This document shows positions 37,411 to 46,520 of a stretch of DNA of 64,000 bases, in pieces (the stretch's first letter is position 1; every line of letters begins with the position of its first letter). The translations under genes were made by a program, and so were the position numbers. The notes below the pieces were generated by a model that was not told the origin of the DNA, did not search any database, and saw only the letters and a program-made list of their open reading frames with translations. The DNA comes from JARFQW01 sp963842955 (GTDB lineage Bacteria > Pseudomonadota > Gammaproteobacteria > Steroidobacterales > XN24), in assembly GCA_963842955.1 (NCBI GenBank), contig CAWJIJ010000009.1, positions 558,001 through 622,000 on the forward strand, in the 5' to 3' direction.

Positions 37411-37419
37411 TGATAGAAT
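37411..37419 (+). promoter_or_regulatory. Possible extended -10 promoter of prfB
   Basis: TGATAGAAT (37411-37419) is an extended -10 hexamer (TG-n-TAGAAT). A TTGGGC upstream at 37393-37398 has only 15-bp spacing. The predicted start near 37426 leaves a leader of about 43 nt before prfB. Confidence 0.38.
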
Positions 37420-37468
37420 TGCCGCGCTTTGTCGGGCTGCGGGAACTGTCCGCAACGGAGACCACTTC

Positions 37469-38564
37469 ATGGAGATGACCCAGATTCGTCAGCAGGTTGC
37501 CGACCTGCGCGACAGGGCCGATGCCCTGAGGGGGTATCTTTGACTACGCTGCCAAGCAGGAACGCCTGGAGGAGATTCAGCGCGAGCTCGAGTTGCCGGA
37601 TGTCTGGAATGACCCGGACCGGGCCCAGACCCTGGGCCGGGAGCGCGCGCGCCTGGAGGCCGTAGTCATCGGGCTGGCACAGCTGGATTCGACCCTCGCC
37701 GATTCGGCCGAGCTCATGGAAATGGCCTTTGCAGAGAACGATGTCGGCGCATTCGCCGAAGTGGAGGCCGACCTGGCTCGAGCCCAGGCCGAGCTGGAGA
37801 AAATGGAATTTCGCCGAATGTTCTCCGGCGAAATGGACGCAGCCAATGCATTCGTTGACGTGCAGGCGGGCTCGGGTGGGACGGAAGCCCAGGACTGGGC
37901 GGAAATGCTTTTGCGGATGTATCTGCGCTGGGGTGAGGCGCAGGGTTTCAACATGGAGCTGATCGAGGCATCGCCGGGCGATGTTGCGGGAATCAAGAGT
38001 GCGACGATCCGTGTAGAAGGTGACTATGCCTACGGGTGGCTGCGTACTGAGACCGGCGTGCATCGACTGGTCAGGAAGTCGCCGTTCGATTCCGGAAACC
38101 GGCGGCATACCTCCTTCGCCGCGGTGTTCGTCTCACCCGAGGTGGACGACAATGTGGACATTGAGATCAACCCGGCGGATCTGCGTATCGACGTCTATCG
38201 CGCCAGCGGTGCGGGCGGGCAGCACGTCAACCGGACGGAGTCCGCTGTCCGTATTACCCACAATCCCACGGGGATCGTGGTCCAGTGCCAGAACGACCGC
38301 TCCCAGCACAAGAACAAGGCGACGGCCATGAAGCAGCTCAAGGCCCGCCTGTACGAGCGCGAAATGGCCGAACGCCGCGAACAGGCACAGGCCGTCGAAG
38401 ACACCAAGGCCGACATCGGCTGGGGCAGCCAGATCCGTTCGTATGTGCTCGATCAGTCGAGGATCAAGGATCTGCGTACCGGTGTAGAGATTGGCAATAC
38501 GCAGTCCGTTCTGGATGGCCATCTTGGCCCCTTTATCGAAGCCAGCCTTAAGCAGGGTCTCTAG
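37469..38564 (+). CDS. prfB: Peptide chain release factor 2 (programmed +1 frameshift)
   Basis: Recognises UGA and UAA. The first frame reads from ATG 37469 for 24 codons to an in-frame TGA at 37541. A +1 shift at CTT-T lets translation continue as DYAAKQERLEEIQREL to 38564, giving about 364 residues. Codon-specificity tripeptide SPF in VRKSPFDSGNRRHTSF and peptidyl-hydrolysis motif GGQ in ASGAGGQHVNRTES are intact. The shift is the classic RF2 self-regulation and not an error. lysS follows 22 bp later, as in E. coli. Confidence 0.97.
37529..37543 (+). promoter_or_regulatory. RF2 programmed frameshift site
   Basis: The internal Shine-Dalgarno-like AGGGGG (37529-37534) is followed three bases later by CTTTGA (37538-37543). 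This is the same arrangement as the E. coli recoding signal. When RF2 is scarce, ribosomes pause at UGA, slip +1 on CUU and read GAC. Confidence 0.97.
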
Positions 38565-38586
38565 AACCACGCAAGGGACAAGCCCC

Positions 38587-40083
38587 ATGGACCATGACGA
38601 AAACCGGTTGATCGCCGAACGGCGGGCGAAGCTCGACAAGTTGCGCGAGACCGGGGAGGCGTATCCGAACGATTTCCGCAAGACCGCCGTGGCCGCGGAA
38701 TTGACCTGTACCTACGGTGGCCTGGAAAACGAGGTTCTCGAAGAGCGTGGCATTACCGTGTCGGTAGGCGGGCGCATGATGGCCAAGCGCGTTATGGGAA
38801 AGGCGAGTTTCGTGCGTCTGAATGACGTCAGCGGCGGTATTCAGCTGTTCCTCGAGCGTGATGCGTTGCCGGAGGGCGTCTACCAGGGCTTCAAGACCTG
38901 GGATGTGGGCGACGTCGTGGGGGCGACGGGCACGTTGTTCAAGACCCGCACGGGAGAACTCACCGTCCGGGCCGCCGAGATACGCTTGCTGTCGAAGTCG
39001 CTGCGTCCGTTGCCGGAGAAGTACCACGGGCTCGCTGACACCGAGACCCGCTACCGTCAGCGTTATCTCGATCTCATCATGAGTGATGAGAGCCGCGAAA
39101 TATTCCGTCAGCGCAGCCGCATGATCTCGCTGACCCGGCAGTATCTCGACAGCCGCGGGTTCCTTGAAGTCGAGACGCCGATGATGCAGACGCTGCCCGG
39201 TGGCGCGAACGCGCGGCCGTTCGTCACGCACCATAACGCCCTGGACCTGGACATGTACCTGAGGATCGCGCCGGAACTGTTCCTCAAACGCCTGGTAGTC
39301 GGAGGCTTCGAGCGGGTTTACGAGATCAATCGCAATTTTCGTAACGAGGGACTGTCGACCCGGCACAATCCGGAATTCACGATGCTGGAGCTTTACCGGG
39401 CCTATGCCGACTGCGACGAAATGATGGACCTCACGGAGGAACTGATACGCTGCCTTGCGCGCGGTCTGCTCGGCAAGGCCCGCTTGGAGTTCCAGGGCAC
39501 GGAGTACGACCTGCGGCCCGCCTTTCGCCGGGCCAGCATGGAGCAACTGGTGGCGGAGGCCCTTCCGGACGCGGATCCGTCGAAGCTCCGTGATGCCGAT
39601 TACCTGCGCATCCTGGCGGAATCGGCGGGCGCCCATCTTGTCGGCGGCGAGGGTGCGGGCAAGCTGCTGGCGGAGGTGTTCGAAAAAACCGTCGAACCGA
39701 ATCTCGAACAGCCGGTCTTCGTGACCGGCTTTCCCGCAGAGGTGTCGCCGCTGGCCCGGGCCCGCACGGGAGACCAGTTCCTCACGGACCGTTTCGAATT
39801 GTTCCTGGCCGGCCGGGAAATCGCCAATGGTTTCTCTGAGCTCAACGACCCGGAGGAGCAAGCAGCCCGGTTTCGTGCCCAGGTGGACCGGAAAAGCGAT
39901 GGTGACGAGGAAGCGATGTTCTATGACGCCGATTACATCCGGGCCCTGGAGTACGGCATGCCCCCGACCGGCGGCCTGGGTGTGGGCATGGATCGCCTCG
40001 CCATGTTCCTGACAGACTCACCCTCCATCCGCGACGTGCTGCTGTTTCCGCATATGCGCCCGGAGGCGGATCCCTCAGCCTGA
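38587..40083 (+). CDS. lysS: Lysyl-tRNA synthetase, class II
   Basis: Charges tRNA(Lys). ATG 38587 gives 498 residues starting MDHDENRLIAERRAKLDKL. An N-terminal OB-fold anticodon-binding domain (SVGGRMMAKRVMGKASFV) precedes the class II core. Motif 2 is RNEGLSTRHNPEFTMLE; motif 3 is GLGVGMDRLAMFLTDS. It is convergent with ygfZ. Confidence 0.97.
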   Translation: MDHDENRLIAERRAKLDKLRETGEAYPNDFRKTAVAAELTCTYGGLENEVLEERGITVSVGGRMMAKRVMGKASFVRLNDVSGGIQLFLERDALPEGVYQGFKTWDVGDVVGATGTLFKTRTGELTVRAAEIRLLSKSLRPLPEKYHGLADTETRYRQRYLDLIMSDESREIFRQRSRMISLTRQYLDSRGFLEVETPMMQTLPGGANARPFVTHHNALDLDMYLRIAPELFLKRLVVGGFERVYEINRNFRNEGLSTRHNPEFTMLELYRAYADCDEMMDLTEELIRCLARGLLGKARLEFQGTEYDLRPAFRRASMEQLVAEALPDADPSKLRDADYLRILAESAGAHLVGGEGAGKLLAEVFEKTVEPNLEQPVFVTGFPAEVSPLARARTGDQFLTDRFELFLAGREIANGFSELNDPEEQAARFRAQVDRKSDGDEEAMFYDADYIRALEYGMPPTGGLGVGMDRLAMFLTDSPSIRDVLLFPHMRPEADPSA

Positions 40084-40168
40084 TTGCACGGATCGGCGCG
40101 TTTCCCCGGTCTTAACGCCTGCGCCCTAGAGCCTCCATCCCCGCCGCACAGCGGGCTCCGGCTGGCGG

Positions 40169-40981
40169 TCAGTCCGGCAAGGCGTAGGGCAGCGGAACCG
40201 CCTCGATTCCGGCGGGCAGGGCCTCCGGCGATCCGGCGACCACGACCAGCGCCAGCCATCCCGTGGCCGTTGGGCAGGCATCCACCACGGTGCTTGACGG
40301 CACATCGCCCAGCGGGTCGCCCGGCGACGGCATTTCTGCTCCACGCCCGGAGAACAGCTGCATCCGCCGCTTCACCCGGCCGAGATACCGGGCTCGCGCA
40401 ATGACCTCTTGCCCGGGGTAGCAACCCTTGTCGAAACTGACACCTCCGAGCACGTCGAGGTTGAGCATCTGGGGGATGAGCTTCTCGCTGGTGGCGGGGT
40501 AGACCTGGGGCAGTCCGGCTCGAAGGTCTGCCTCGCGCCAGCGGGCCGGTGCCTCGGTCGCGTTCGGGTCCCGGGCGGACGGGGCTTTGGCGACAATCAG
40601 CCGCCGCGGGTTTTCGCCATCCACGACAGCCGCCGCCATTACGCCGCCGGCCTGGAGGTCGGAGCCCCAGTGGCCGAAAACCCCTAGGTCGGCCGGGATG
40701 TCGATACGGACCCGGCTCCGAAGGACGAAGAGCCGCAGCCGTTTCGCCACGGCATCGGCCAGGCTCGCCGGCAAGATCAGATAAAACGACCCGGATTCAT
40801 CTCTCAGAACCCAGGGGCTCGCGACGGTCTTTCCCGCGGCCGAGTTCCAGCTCGTCAATCTCGCCACGCCTGCATCAAGGGTCTCGATATTCGCGGACAA
40901 CTGGGACTGCAGAAAGGCCGCGGCGTCCTCACCCTGGACTGAAACAATGGCCAGGTACTCCAGATTCACGGTGCCGGTCAT
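40169..40981 (-). CDS. ygfZ: Folate-binding Fe-S cluster protein YgfZ
   Basis: Tetrahydrofolate-dependent helper for maturation of certain Fe-S enzymes (for example MiaB). ATG 40981 gives 270 residues; the open frame upstream lacks homology. GcvT-like fold with the family hallmark KGCYPGQEVIARARYLG (reactive Cys) and the N-terminal VQGEDAAAFLQSQLSANI. It lies 43 bp downstream of the cardiolipin synthase gene on the same strand. Confidence 0.93.
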   Translation of the reverse strand: MTGTVNLEYLAIVSVQGEDAAAFLQSQLSANIETLDAGVARLTSWNSAAGKTVASPWVLRDESGSFYLILPASLADAVAKRLRLFVLRSRVRIDIPADLGVFGHWGSDLQAGGVMAAAVVDGENPRRLIVAKAPSARDPNATEAPARWREADLRAGLPQVYPATSEKLIPQMLNLDVLGGVSFDKGCYPGQEVIARARYLGRVKRRMQLFSGRGAEMPSPGDPLGDVPSSTVVDACPTATGWLALVVVAGSPEALPAGIEAVPLPYALPD

Positions 40982-41024
40982 CGGGTCGGGGCTCCTTGGG
41001 ATTGAAAGCGTATATGTCGGGCGG

Positions 41025-42497
41025 TCACAGGATCGGGCTGAACAGGCGGGCCACGCCCTCGGCCAATCGGGAGACAGGTGTTCTGTTGCCATAGGCGGCT
41101 GCATCCACCGGCTCACTGCGCTCGATGTAGCTCATCTGCAGCTCTCTCAGGGCCTTCGTGAACTGCGGATCATACACGGCCATGGACAGTTCGAAATTAA
41201 GCCACAGGCTACGCATATCCAGGTTGAGGCTGCCGAAAAACGCGGATACGCCGTCAACGGTCGCGCTCTTCGTGTGTAGCAGGCCATCATCGAACAGGTG
41301 CACATGGACGCCCGCCTGGAGCAGGTCGTCCAGATAATGGCGGGCAGCGAGGCGCACGAGGGTCGAGTCGACGGTTTTGGGGACCACAAGATGAGTGCGC
41401 ACGCCGCGCTGGGCGGCCGTGGTCAATGCCAGGATGAGGCTCTCGTCGGGGACGAAGTAGGGTGTCGTCAGAATCAGCTCCTCCCGAGCGGCATAAATGC
41501 CCGCGAGAACGGGTTTTCGAATGGCGCCTCCTGCCGGCACCGGACCTGACGGGATGAGCTGAACGCAGCTGGAGCCCGGACGTTCTGCGCGGAGTCTGAA
41601 ATCAGCCATGGGCTGGCCCGTCTCCACCGACCAGTCCCAGGCGAAAACACCCGCCATCAGACCAGCCACCGGGCCTCGAATGCGGGTGATGGCATCCACC
41701 CATTCGCCAACGCCGGCGTCCTGCTTGAAGAGTGACGGATCCGCCATGTTGAGGCTACCGGTGATAGCAATCGTGTTGTCGACGGCCACGAGCTTGCGGT
41801 GGTTGCGGATATCCATGCGCGAAAACCACATCCGGACCGGCCCGACCGAAAGGACGGCGCGAACCCGTACACCGGCTCGTTTCATTTCATTGGCCGTTCG
41901 GCTACCTGTGAATTTCGAACTGCCAACCGCATCGACAAGGACCCGGCAGTCCACGCCCCGCCGGGCGGCGTCGATCAGGGCCACAGCCACCTCGTCGGCC
42001 CGGCCCCCTTCGGACCAGATGTAATACTCAAGGAAGCAGAAGTGCTTGGCTTCGTTAATGGCGGCGATGATTTCGTCGAACATCGCGCCTGTGGAGGAGA
42101 TCAGCTGCAGCTCGTTACCCGGCAGAACGGGGACGGAAACCGTGGCCTCCACCAGGCGGGCAAAACCGGCTACGGCGGGACTCAGATCCGCCGGGCCCGC
42201 CTTTAGCTCCCCCGGTATTCGGGCCAGCCACGCGCGATAGGCCTCGAGGTTGCGGTCTGCCTGGGCCTTGCGTTTCCGGCCGATGCGATTCTCCCCGAAC
42301 CACAGGTAGAGAACAGGTCCGGCGACGGGCAGCAGCAGCAGCAGGAACAACCAGGCCAGCGCGCTGCCGGATGTGCGCTGGCTGGTCACGATCCGGATCC
42401 CCAGGGCGATGACGAATAAGGGATAAAGGGCGACCACCACCAGGGTGATCCAGCCGAGGAGTTTCGTCAGTTCGAGGCCCGCCAGCGTCTCGCTCAT
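41025..42497 (-). CDS. cls: Cardiolipin synthase (PLD superfamily)
   Basis: Makes cardiolipin from phosphatidylglycerol at the inner membrane. ATG 42497 gives 490 residues; an upstream ATG at 42575 would add 26. Two N-terminal membrane helices (about 13-35 and 47-66) precede the tandem phospholipase D domains. HKD motif 1 is HRKLVAVD at residues 233-240 followed by GSLNMAD; motif 2 is HTKSATVD near residue 410 followed by GSLNLD. ClsA- versus ClsB-type assignment rests on the two N-terminal helices and favours ClsA. Confidence 0.93.
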   Translation of the reverse strand: MSETLAGLELTKLLGWITLVVVALYPLFVIALGIRIVTSQRTSGSALAWLFLLLLLPVAGPVLYLWFGENRIGRKRKAQADRNLEAYRAWLARIPGELKAGPADLSPAVAGFARLVEATVSVPVLPGNELQLISSTGAMFDEIIAAINEAKHFCFLEYYIWSEGGRADEVAVALIDAARRGVDCRVLVDAVGSSKFTGSRTANEMKRAGVRVRAVLSVGPVRMWFSRMDIRNHRKLVAVDNTIAITGSLNMADPSLFKQDAGVGEWVDAITRIRGPVAGLMAGVFAWDWSVETGQPMADFRLRAERPGSSCVQLIPSGPVPAGGAIRKPVLAGIYAAREELILTTPYFVPDESLILALTTAAQRGVRTHLVVPKTVDSTLVRLAARHYLDDLLQAGVHVHLFDDGLLHTKSATVDGVSAFFGSLNLDMRSLWLNFELSMAVYDPQFTKALRELQMSYIERSEPVDAAAYGNRTPVSRLAEGVARLFSPIL

Positions 42498-42545
42498 GGA
42501 TGTGGACAATGCATCCAACGGGGGGTTCTGGCAAACTATGGTGCT

Positions 42546-42725
42546 ATGCAAGACGAACCCGTAGCCAAGAAACAACCCGACCCCGTCAACGATGGATCGG
42601 AGTCCAATCCGGCCACCGACGAAAACCCCGAGGCCCAGCGGCCAAAGGAGATCGGCGGCCGGCCGGGCCCGGAGCCCACTCGTTACGGTGACTGGGAGAA
42701 GAACGGCAGGTGCATCGACTTCTGA
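42546..42725 (+). CDS. SDHAF4/DUF1674-like succinate dehydrogenase assembly protein
   Basis: A 59-residue reading frame, MQDEPVAKKQPDPVN at the start and ending TRYGDWEKNGRCIDF. The C-terminal half carries the full SDHAF4/DUF1674 signature: EIGGRPGPEPTRYGDWEK then NGRCIDF. In mitochondria SDHAF4 (Sdh8) binds flavinylated SdhA and protects it before complex II assembly. The location 92 bp upstream of sdhC fits that role. The N-terminal part is polar and probably disordered. No clear ribosome-binding site is visible. Confidence 0.88.
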   Translation: MQDEPVAKKQPDPVNDGSESNPATDENPEAQRPKEIGGRPGPEPTRYGDWEKNGRCIDF

Positions 42726-42739
42726 TTGCGCGAAACAGC

Positions 42740-42768
42740 GCCGGGCGGGACACGCCGTCCCGACCGGC
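42740..42768 (+). terminator. Stable hairpin in the sdhC leader
   Basis: GCCGG (42740-42744) pairs with CCGGC (42764-42768), and CGGGAC (42746-42751) with GTCCCG (42757-42762), around a 5-base loop with one G-A mismatch. Three T follow. It lies between the SDHAF4-like gene and sdhC and could attenuate readthrough or protect the sdh mRNA end. Confidence 0.45.
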
Positions 42769-42817
42769 TTTCACGAAAACCTGAACAAGGCTTGGCCTCG
42801 AAGGAGGGTCAGAGGGC

Positions 42818-43210
42818 ATGGCTGCTGACAATCGGCCGCTTTCACCGCATCTGCAGGTTTACCGCCCGCAGATTACGTCGGTCCTTTCGATTTCGCACCG
42901 CATCAGCGGCGTTTTCATGGCCGGGGGCCTGATGGTTCTCGTCTACTGGCTGGCCGCTCTGGCCAGCGGCCCGGGGGCCTACGCGGACGCGGTCGCTCTT
43001 CTGGCGTCCTGGCCGGTGCAGATCTTCCTGTTCGCCTGGGTCGTGGCTTTCTTCTACCACTTTCTGAACGGGATACGGCATCTCATCTGGGACACCGGAC
43101 ACGGGTTCGAGATCGAGCAGGTCAACCGCTCCGGAAAGTTTGTTCTCGTTGCGGCGGCGGTCCTGGCTGTACTGTTCTGGTTCGGTGTCCGGATAGGGGG
43201 TGGGGCATGA
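42818..43210 (+). CDS. sdhC: Succinate dehydrogenase cytochrome b556 subunit
   Basis: Membrane anchor of complex II that binds heme b and quinone. 130 residues with three membrane helices. SISHRISGVFMAGGLMV (residues 27-43) holds the quinone-site Ser/Arg, and HFLNGIRHLIWDTGHGF (near 85) holds the heme His. A GGAGG site precedes the ATG. Overlaps sdhD by 4 bases. Confidence 0.95.
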   Translation: MAADNRPLSPHLQVYRPQITSVLSISHRISGVFMAGGLMVLVYWLAALASGPGAYADAVALLASWPVQIFLFAWVVAFFYHFLNGIRHLIWDTGHGFEIEQVNRSGKFVLVAAAVLAVLFWFGVRIGGGA

Positions 43211-43584
43211 GCCTTCGCACCCCGCTCGGACGCGTGCTCGGACTTGGATCGTCGGGCGGTGGAACAAGCCATTGGTGGTCACAGCGTGTTACCGCCATTG
43301 CCCTGGTGCTTCTGGGCATCTGGTTCGTGTTCTCCCTGCTGAGCCTGGATCTCGCCAGCCGCGCCGACGTCTCCGGGTGGCTGGGCCGACCGTTGAATGC
43401 CGTTCTCATGGTGATCCTCCTGGGGGTCGCGGCCTACCACTCGCTGCTCGGCACTGAAGTCGTTGTCGAAGACTATTCCCGGGGCAGCGTTCGGATGCTG
43501 GGCCGCATTGGGCTCCAGTTTGCTCATGTCCTGGTGGCCGGCGTCGGTATTTTTGCGGTTCTCAAGCTCGCGTTCGGAGGCTGA
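43207..43584 (+). CDS. sdhD: Succinate dehydrogenase hydrophobic membrane anchor subunit
   Basis: Second membrane anchor of complex II. 125 residues with three hydrophobic segments (about 28-47, 57-76, 95-118). Conserved GGGTSHWWSQRVTAIAL near the start, and AYHSLLGTEVVVEDYSRG carrying the heme-ligand His and quinone-site Asp-Tyr. Four bases before sdhA. Confidence 0.93.
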   Translation: MSLRTPLGRVLGLGSSGGGTSHWWSQRVTAIALVLLGIWFVFSLLSLDLASRADVSGWLGRPLNAVLMVILLGVAAYHSLLGTEVVVEDYSRGSVRMLGRIGLQFAHVLVAGVGIFAVLKLAFGG

Positions 43585-43587
43585 TCC

Positions 43588-45378
43588 ATGAGCAGCGCCT
43601 ACAACATTATCGATCACACTTTCGACGTCGTGGTCGTCGGCGCCGGCGGGGCCGGACTGCGGGCCACCATGGGCTTGGCGGAGGCCGGCCTCAAGACGGC
43701 CTGCATCACGAAGGTTTTTCCGACCCGCAGCCACACGGTTGCGGCCCAGGGCGGCATCAGCGCCGCTCTCGGCAACATGGGTGAGGACGACTGGCGCTGG
43801 CATATGTACGACACCATCAAGGGGTCGGACTGGCTGGGCGATCAGGACGCCATCGAGTACATGTGCAAGGAGGCCCCGCACGCCGTCATCGAACTGGAGC
43901 ATTACGGCGTGCCGTTCTCCCGTACAGAGGAAGGAAGAATCTATCAGCGGCCGTTCGGCGGCATGACCACGCATTTCGGCGAAGGCACGGCGCAGCGTAC
44001 ATGCGCTGCGGCCGACCGCACCGGCCACGCCATGTTGCATACCCTCTATCAGCAGTCCCTGAAAAACGACGCGGAATTCTTTATCGAGTTCTTCGCCCTG
44101 GATCTGCTGATGGACGACGACGGCGCCTGCCGCGGCGTGATCGCGCTGGACATGGAAACCGGGAACCTGCACCGCTATCGGGCGCAGATGGTTATCCTCG
44201 CCACCGGCGGCTACGGCCGCGCCTATTTCTCGTGTACATCGGCCCACACCTGTACCGGCGACGGCAACGGCATGGTGTTGCGAGCCGGACTCCCGCTGCA
44301 GGACATGGAGTTCGTCCAGTTTCATCCCACCGGTATTTATGGCGCCGGCTGCCTGATCACTGAGGGCGTACGCGGCGAGGGCGGCTATCTCACCAATTCC
44401 GACGGCGAGCGGTTCATGGAGCGCTACGCGCCGAATGCCAAGGATCTCGCGTCCCGCGATGTCGTGAGCCGTTCCATGACCATCGAAATACGTGAAGGAC
44501 GGGGTGTCGGACGGGAGAAGGATCATATCCATCTTCACCTGGAGCACCTGGGCCCCGAGGTTATTCACGAGCGTCTCCCCGGCATTGCGGAAACCGCGCG
44601 AATCTTTTCCGGCGTCGATGTTACCCGGGACCCGATCCCGGTCCTGCCCACCGTTCACTACAACATGGGCGGGATTCCGGCGAACTATCACGGCGAGGTC
44701 GTGACGCTGGATCCGGGCGGAGAGGAAACGGTCGTTCCGGGGCTGATGGCCGTCGGCGAGGCGGCCTGCGTCTCGGTGCATGGTGCCAACCGGCTCGGGT
44801 CCAACTCGCTGCTTGACCTGGTGGTGTTCGGACGCGCCGCGGCCCATCACTGCGCGGAGATCGTCGAGGCAGGCAAGAAGCAGAAAGCGCTGCCTGTTGA
44901 GGCTACCGAGAAGGCGCTCTCGCGCCTGGATCGAGTGCGCAACGCGGACGGAGGGACGAGCACGGCGGAGATTCGCATGGCCATGCAGCGGGCGATGCAG
45001 AACCATGCAGCGGTGTTCCGGACCGGGGAGGTCCTGGACGAGGGCATCGGCAAGATTCGGGAGGTCGTGGCCTCCTACGAGGACGTCAAGGTCAGCGACC
45101 GGTCGCTGGTGTTTAACACGGACCTCATCGAGACCCTCGAGCTGGAGAACCTCCTTGGCCAGGCGATGACCACGATTTCATCCGCCGCAAACCGCAAGGA
45201 GAGCCGCGGGGCCCATGCCCGCGAGGACTATCCGGACCGCGATGACGAAAATTGGATGAAACACACCCTTGCATGGTATGACCGCGGCGGCGAGGTCACG
45301 ATCGGATACCGTGGGGTGCACCTGAATACCCTGACCGATGAAGTCGAGGCCGTTCCGCCGAAGGCGCGGGTCTACTAG
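43588..45378 (+). CDS. sdhA: Succinate dehydrogenase flavoprotein subunit
   Basis: Oxidises succinate to fumarate with covalently bound FAD. 596 residues. FAD-binding VVVVGAGGAGLRATMG. The covalent FAD histidine is H49 in FPTRSHTVAAQGGI. Catalytic regions are TEGVRGEGGYLTNSDG and HGANRLGSNSLLDLVVFG, and the C-terminus is PPKARVY. Two putative maturation factors flank the cluster: SDHAF4-like at 42546 and SdhE at 46263. Confidence 0.98.
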   Translation: MSSAYNIIDHTFDVVVVGAGGAGLRATMGLAEAGLKTACITKVFPTRSHTVAAQGGISAALGNMGEDDWRWHMYDTIKGSDWLGDQDAIEYMCKEAPHAVIELEHYGVPFSRTEEGRIYQRPFGGMTTHFGEGTAQRTCAAADRTGHAMLHTLYQQSLKNDAEFFIEFFALDLLMDDDGACRGVIALDMETGNLHRYRAQMVILATGGYGRAYFSCTSAHTCTGDGNGMVLRAGLPLQDMEFVQFHPTGIYGAGCLITEGVRGEGGYLTNSDGERFMERYAPNAKDLASRDVVSRSMTIEIREGRGVGREKDHIHLHLEHLGPEVIHERLPGIAETARIFSGVDVTRDPIPVLPTVHYNMGGIPANYHGEVVTLDPGGEETVVPGLMAVGEAACVSVHGANRLGSNSLLDLVVFGRAAAHHCAEIVEAGKKQKALPVEATEKALSRLDRVRNADGGTSTAEIRMAMQRAMQNHAAVFRTGEVLDEGIGKIREVVASYEDVKVSDRSLVFNTDLIETLELENLLGQAMTTISSAANRKESRGAHAREDYPDRDDENWMKHTLAWYDRGGEVTIGYRGVHLNTLTDEVEAVPPKARVY

Positions 45379-45423
45379 GCGCTTTGGACAAGCGTATCTG
45401 TCAGATGGCAATGAGGAGCAAGC

Positions 45424-46206
45424 ATGGCGCAGTTCAGACTTCCCGCTAATTCGAGAATCCGTCCGGGCAGGACCTGGCCGGCATCGGAGGGTGCGAAACG
45501 CACAAAGCGGTTTGTTGTCTACCGCTACGATCCCGACGGCGGCGGCAATCCGAGTCTCGATTCGTATGAAGTTGACCTGGACCAGTGCGGCCCCATGGTT
45601 CTCGATGCGCTGATCAAGATCAAGAACGAAATCGATCCCGGCTTGACTTTCCGCCGGTCATGCCGCGAGGGCATCTGCGGCTCCTGTGCGATGAACATCG
45701 ACGGGACCAATACGCTGGCCTGTACCAAGGCCATCGATGAGGTGAAGGGCGAGGTCAAGATCTACCCTTTGCCGCACATGCCCGTGGTCAAGGACCTGGT
45801 TCCCGACCTCACGAACTTCTATGCCCAGTACGCATCGATCAAGCCCTGGCTGCAGACCCGCACCCCGGCGCCGCCGGACCGGGAGCGCCTGCAGACCAAG
45901 GAGGATCAAGAGAAGATCAACGAGCCTTCGGCCTGCATCCTGTGCGCCTGCTGCTCTACGAGCTGTCCAAGTTACTGGTGGAACGGTGACCGCTATCTTG
46001 GGCCCGCGGTACTCATGGCGGCCTATCGATGGATCGTCGATAGTCGCGATGAGGCCACCGGCGAACGGCTGGACGATCTCGAGGACCCGTTCCGGCTGTA
46101 TCGCTGCCATACCATCATGAATTGCACCCGGACCTGTCCGAAGGGACTGAATCCGGCCAAGGCCATCGCCGAGACCAAGAAGCTTCTCGCTGAGCGGCAA
46201 CACTAG
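45424..46206 (+). CDS. sdhB: Succinate dehydrogenase iron-sulfur subunit
   Basis: Carries electrons from FAD to quinone through three Fe-S clusters. 260 residues after a GAGGAG site. [2Fe-2S]: CREGICGSC plus a later Cys in NTLACTK. [4Fe-4S]/[3Fe-4S]: CILCACCSTSCP and CHTIMNCTRTCPKGLNP. The N-terminus is about 20 residues longer than E. coli SdhB. Confidence 0.97.
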   Translation: MAQFRLPANSRIRPGRTWPASEGAKRTKRFVVYRYDPDGGGNPSLDSYEVDLDQCGPMVLDALIKIKNEIDPGLTFRRSCREGICGSCAMNIDGTNTLACTKAIDEVKGEVKIYPLPHMPVVKDLVPDLTNFYAQYASIKPWLQTRTPAPPDRERLQTKEDQEKINEPSACILCACCSTSCPSYWWNGDRYLGPAVLMAAYRWIVDSRDEATGERLDDLEDPFRLYRCHTIMNCTRTCPKGLNPAKAIAETKKLLAERQH

Positions 46207-46262
46207 AAAATGACCCGGCCGGCCAGTTTTCCGGGCTTGCCGATTTGCCGCGTGTTGCCAAC

Positions 46263-46520
46263 ATGACCGGGCCCGACGCGGCCGAGTTCGGGCGCCTGCG
46301 CTGGCGCTGCCGGCGGGGTATGCGGGAGCTGGATGTCTTGCTCACCCGCTATCTCGACGAACGCTATCGGGGTGCCACGGCCGAGGACCAGGAAGCGTTT
46401 CGGGCACTGCTGAATCGCCAGGACCCGGAGCTGTATGGAATGGTCGTCGGCCGAATCGAGCCACCACCAGGCCCGGTGGCCAGTGTCGTGGCGGCCCTTC
46501 GAGGCGCCGCTGAGGATTGA
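46263..46520 (+). CDS. sdhE: FAD assembly factor SdhE
   Basis: Promotes covalent flavinylation of SdhA. ATG 46263 gives 85 residues; a TTG at 46245 is an alternative. The diagnostic RGM-E motif is present in RWRCRRGMRELDVLL. It directly follows sdhB and overlaps the ygfX-like gene. Confidence 0.92.
   Translation: MTGPDAAEFGRLRWRCRRGMRELDVLLTRYLDERYRGATAEDQEAFRALLNRQDPELYGMVVGRIEPPPGPVASVVAALRGAAED

Noticed and set aside
37366..37468. tRNA or small RNA in the gap before prfB, and in the other gaps over 90 bases
   Set aside because: No cloverleaf, T-loop consensus or CCA end is visible in this gap or in those at 24323-24473, 42726-42817, 49938-50042 and 60722-60823.
37541..37543. In-frame TGA in prfB as a sequencing error
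   Set aside because: The surrounding AGGGGG and CTTTGA are the known RF2 programmed frameshift signal, so the stop is functional.
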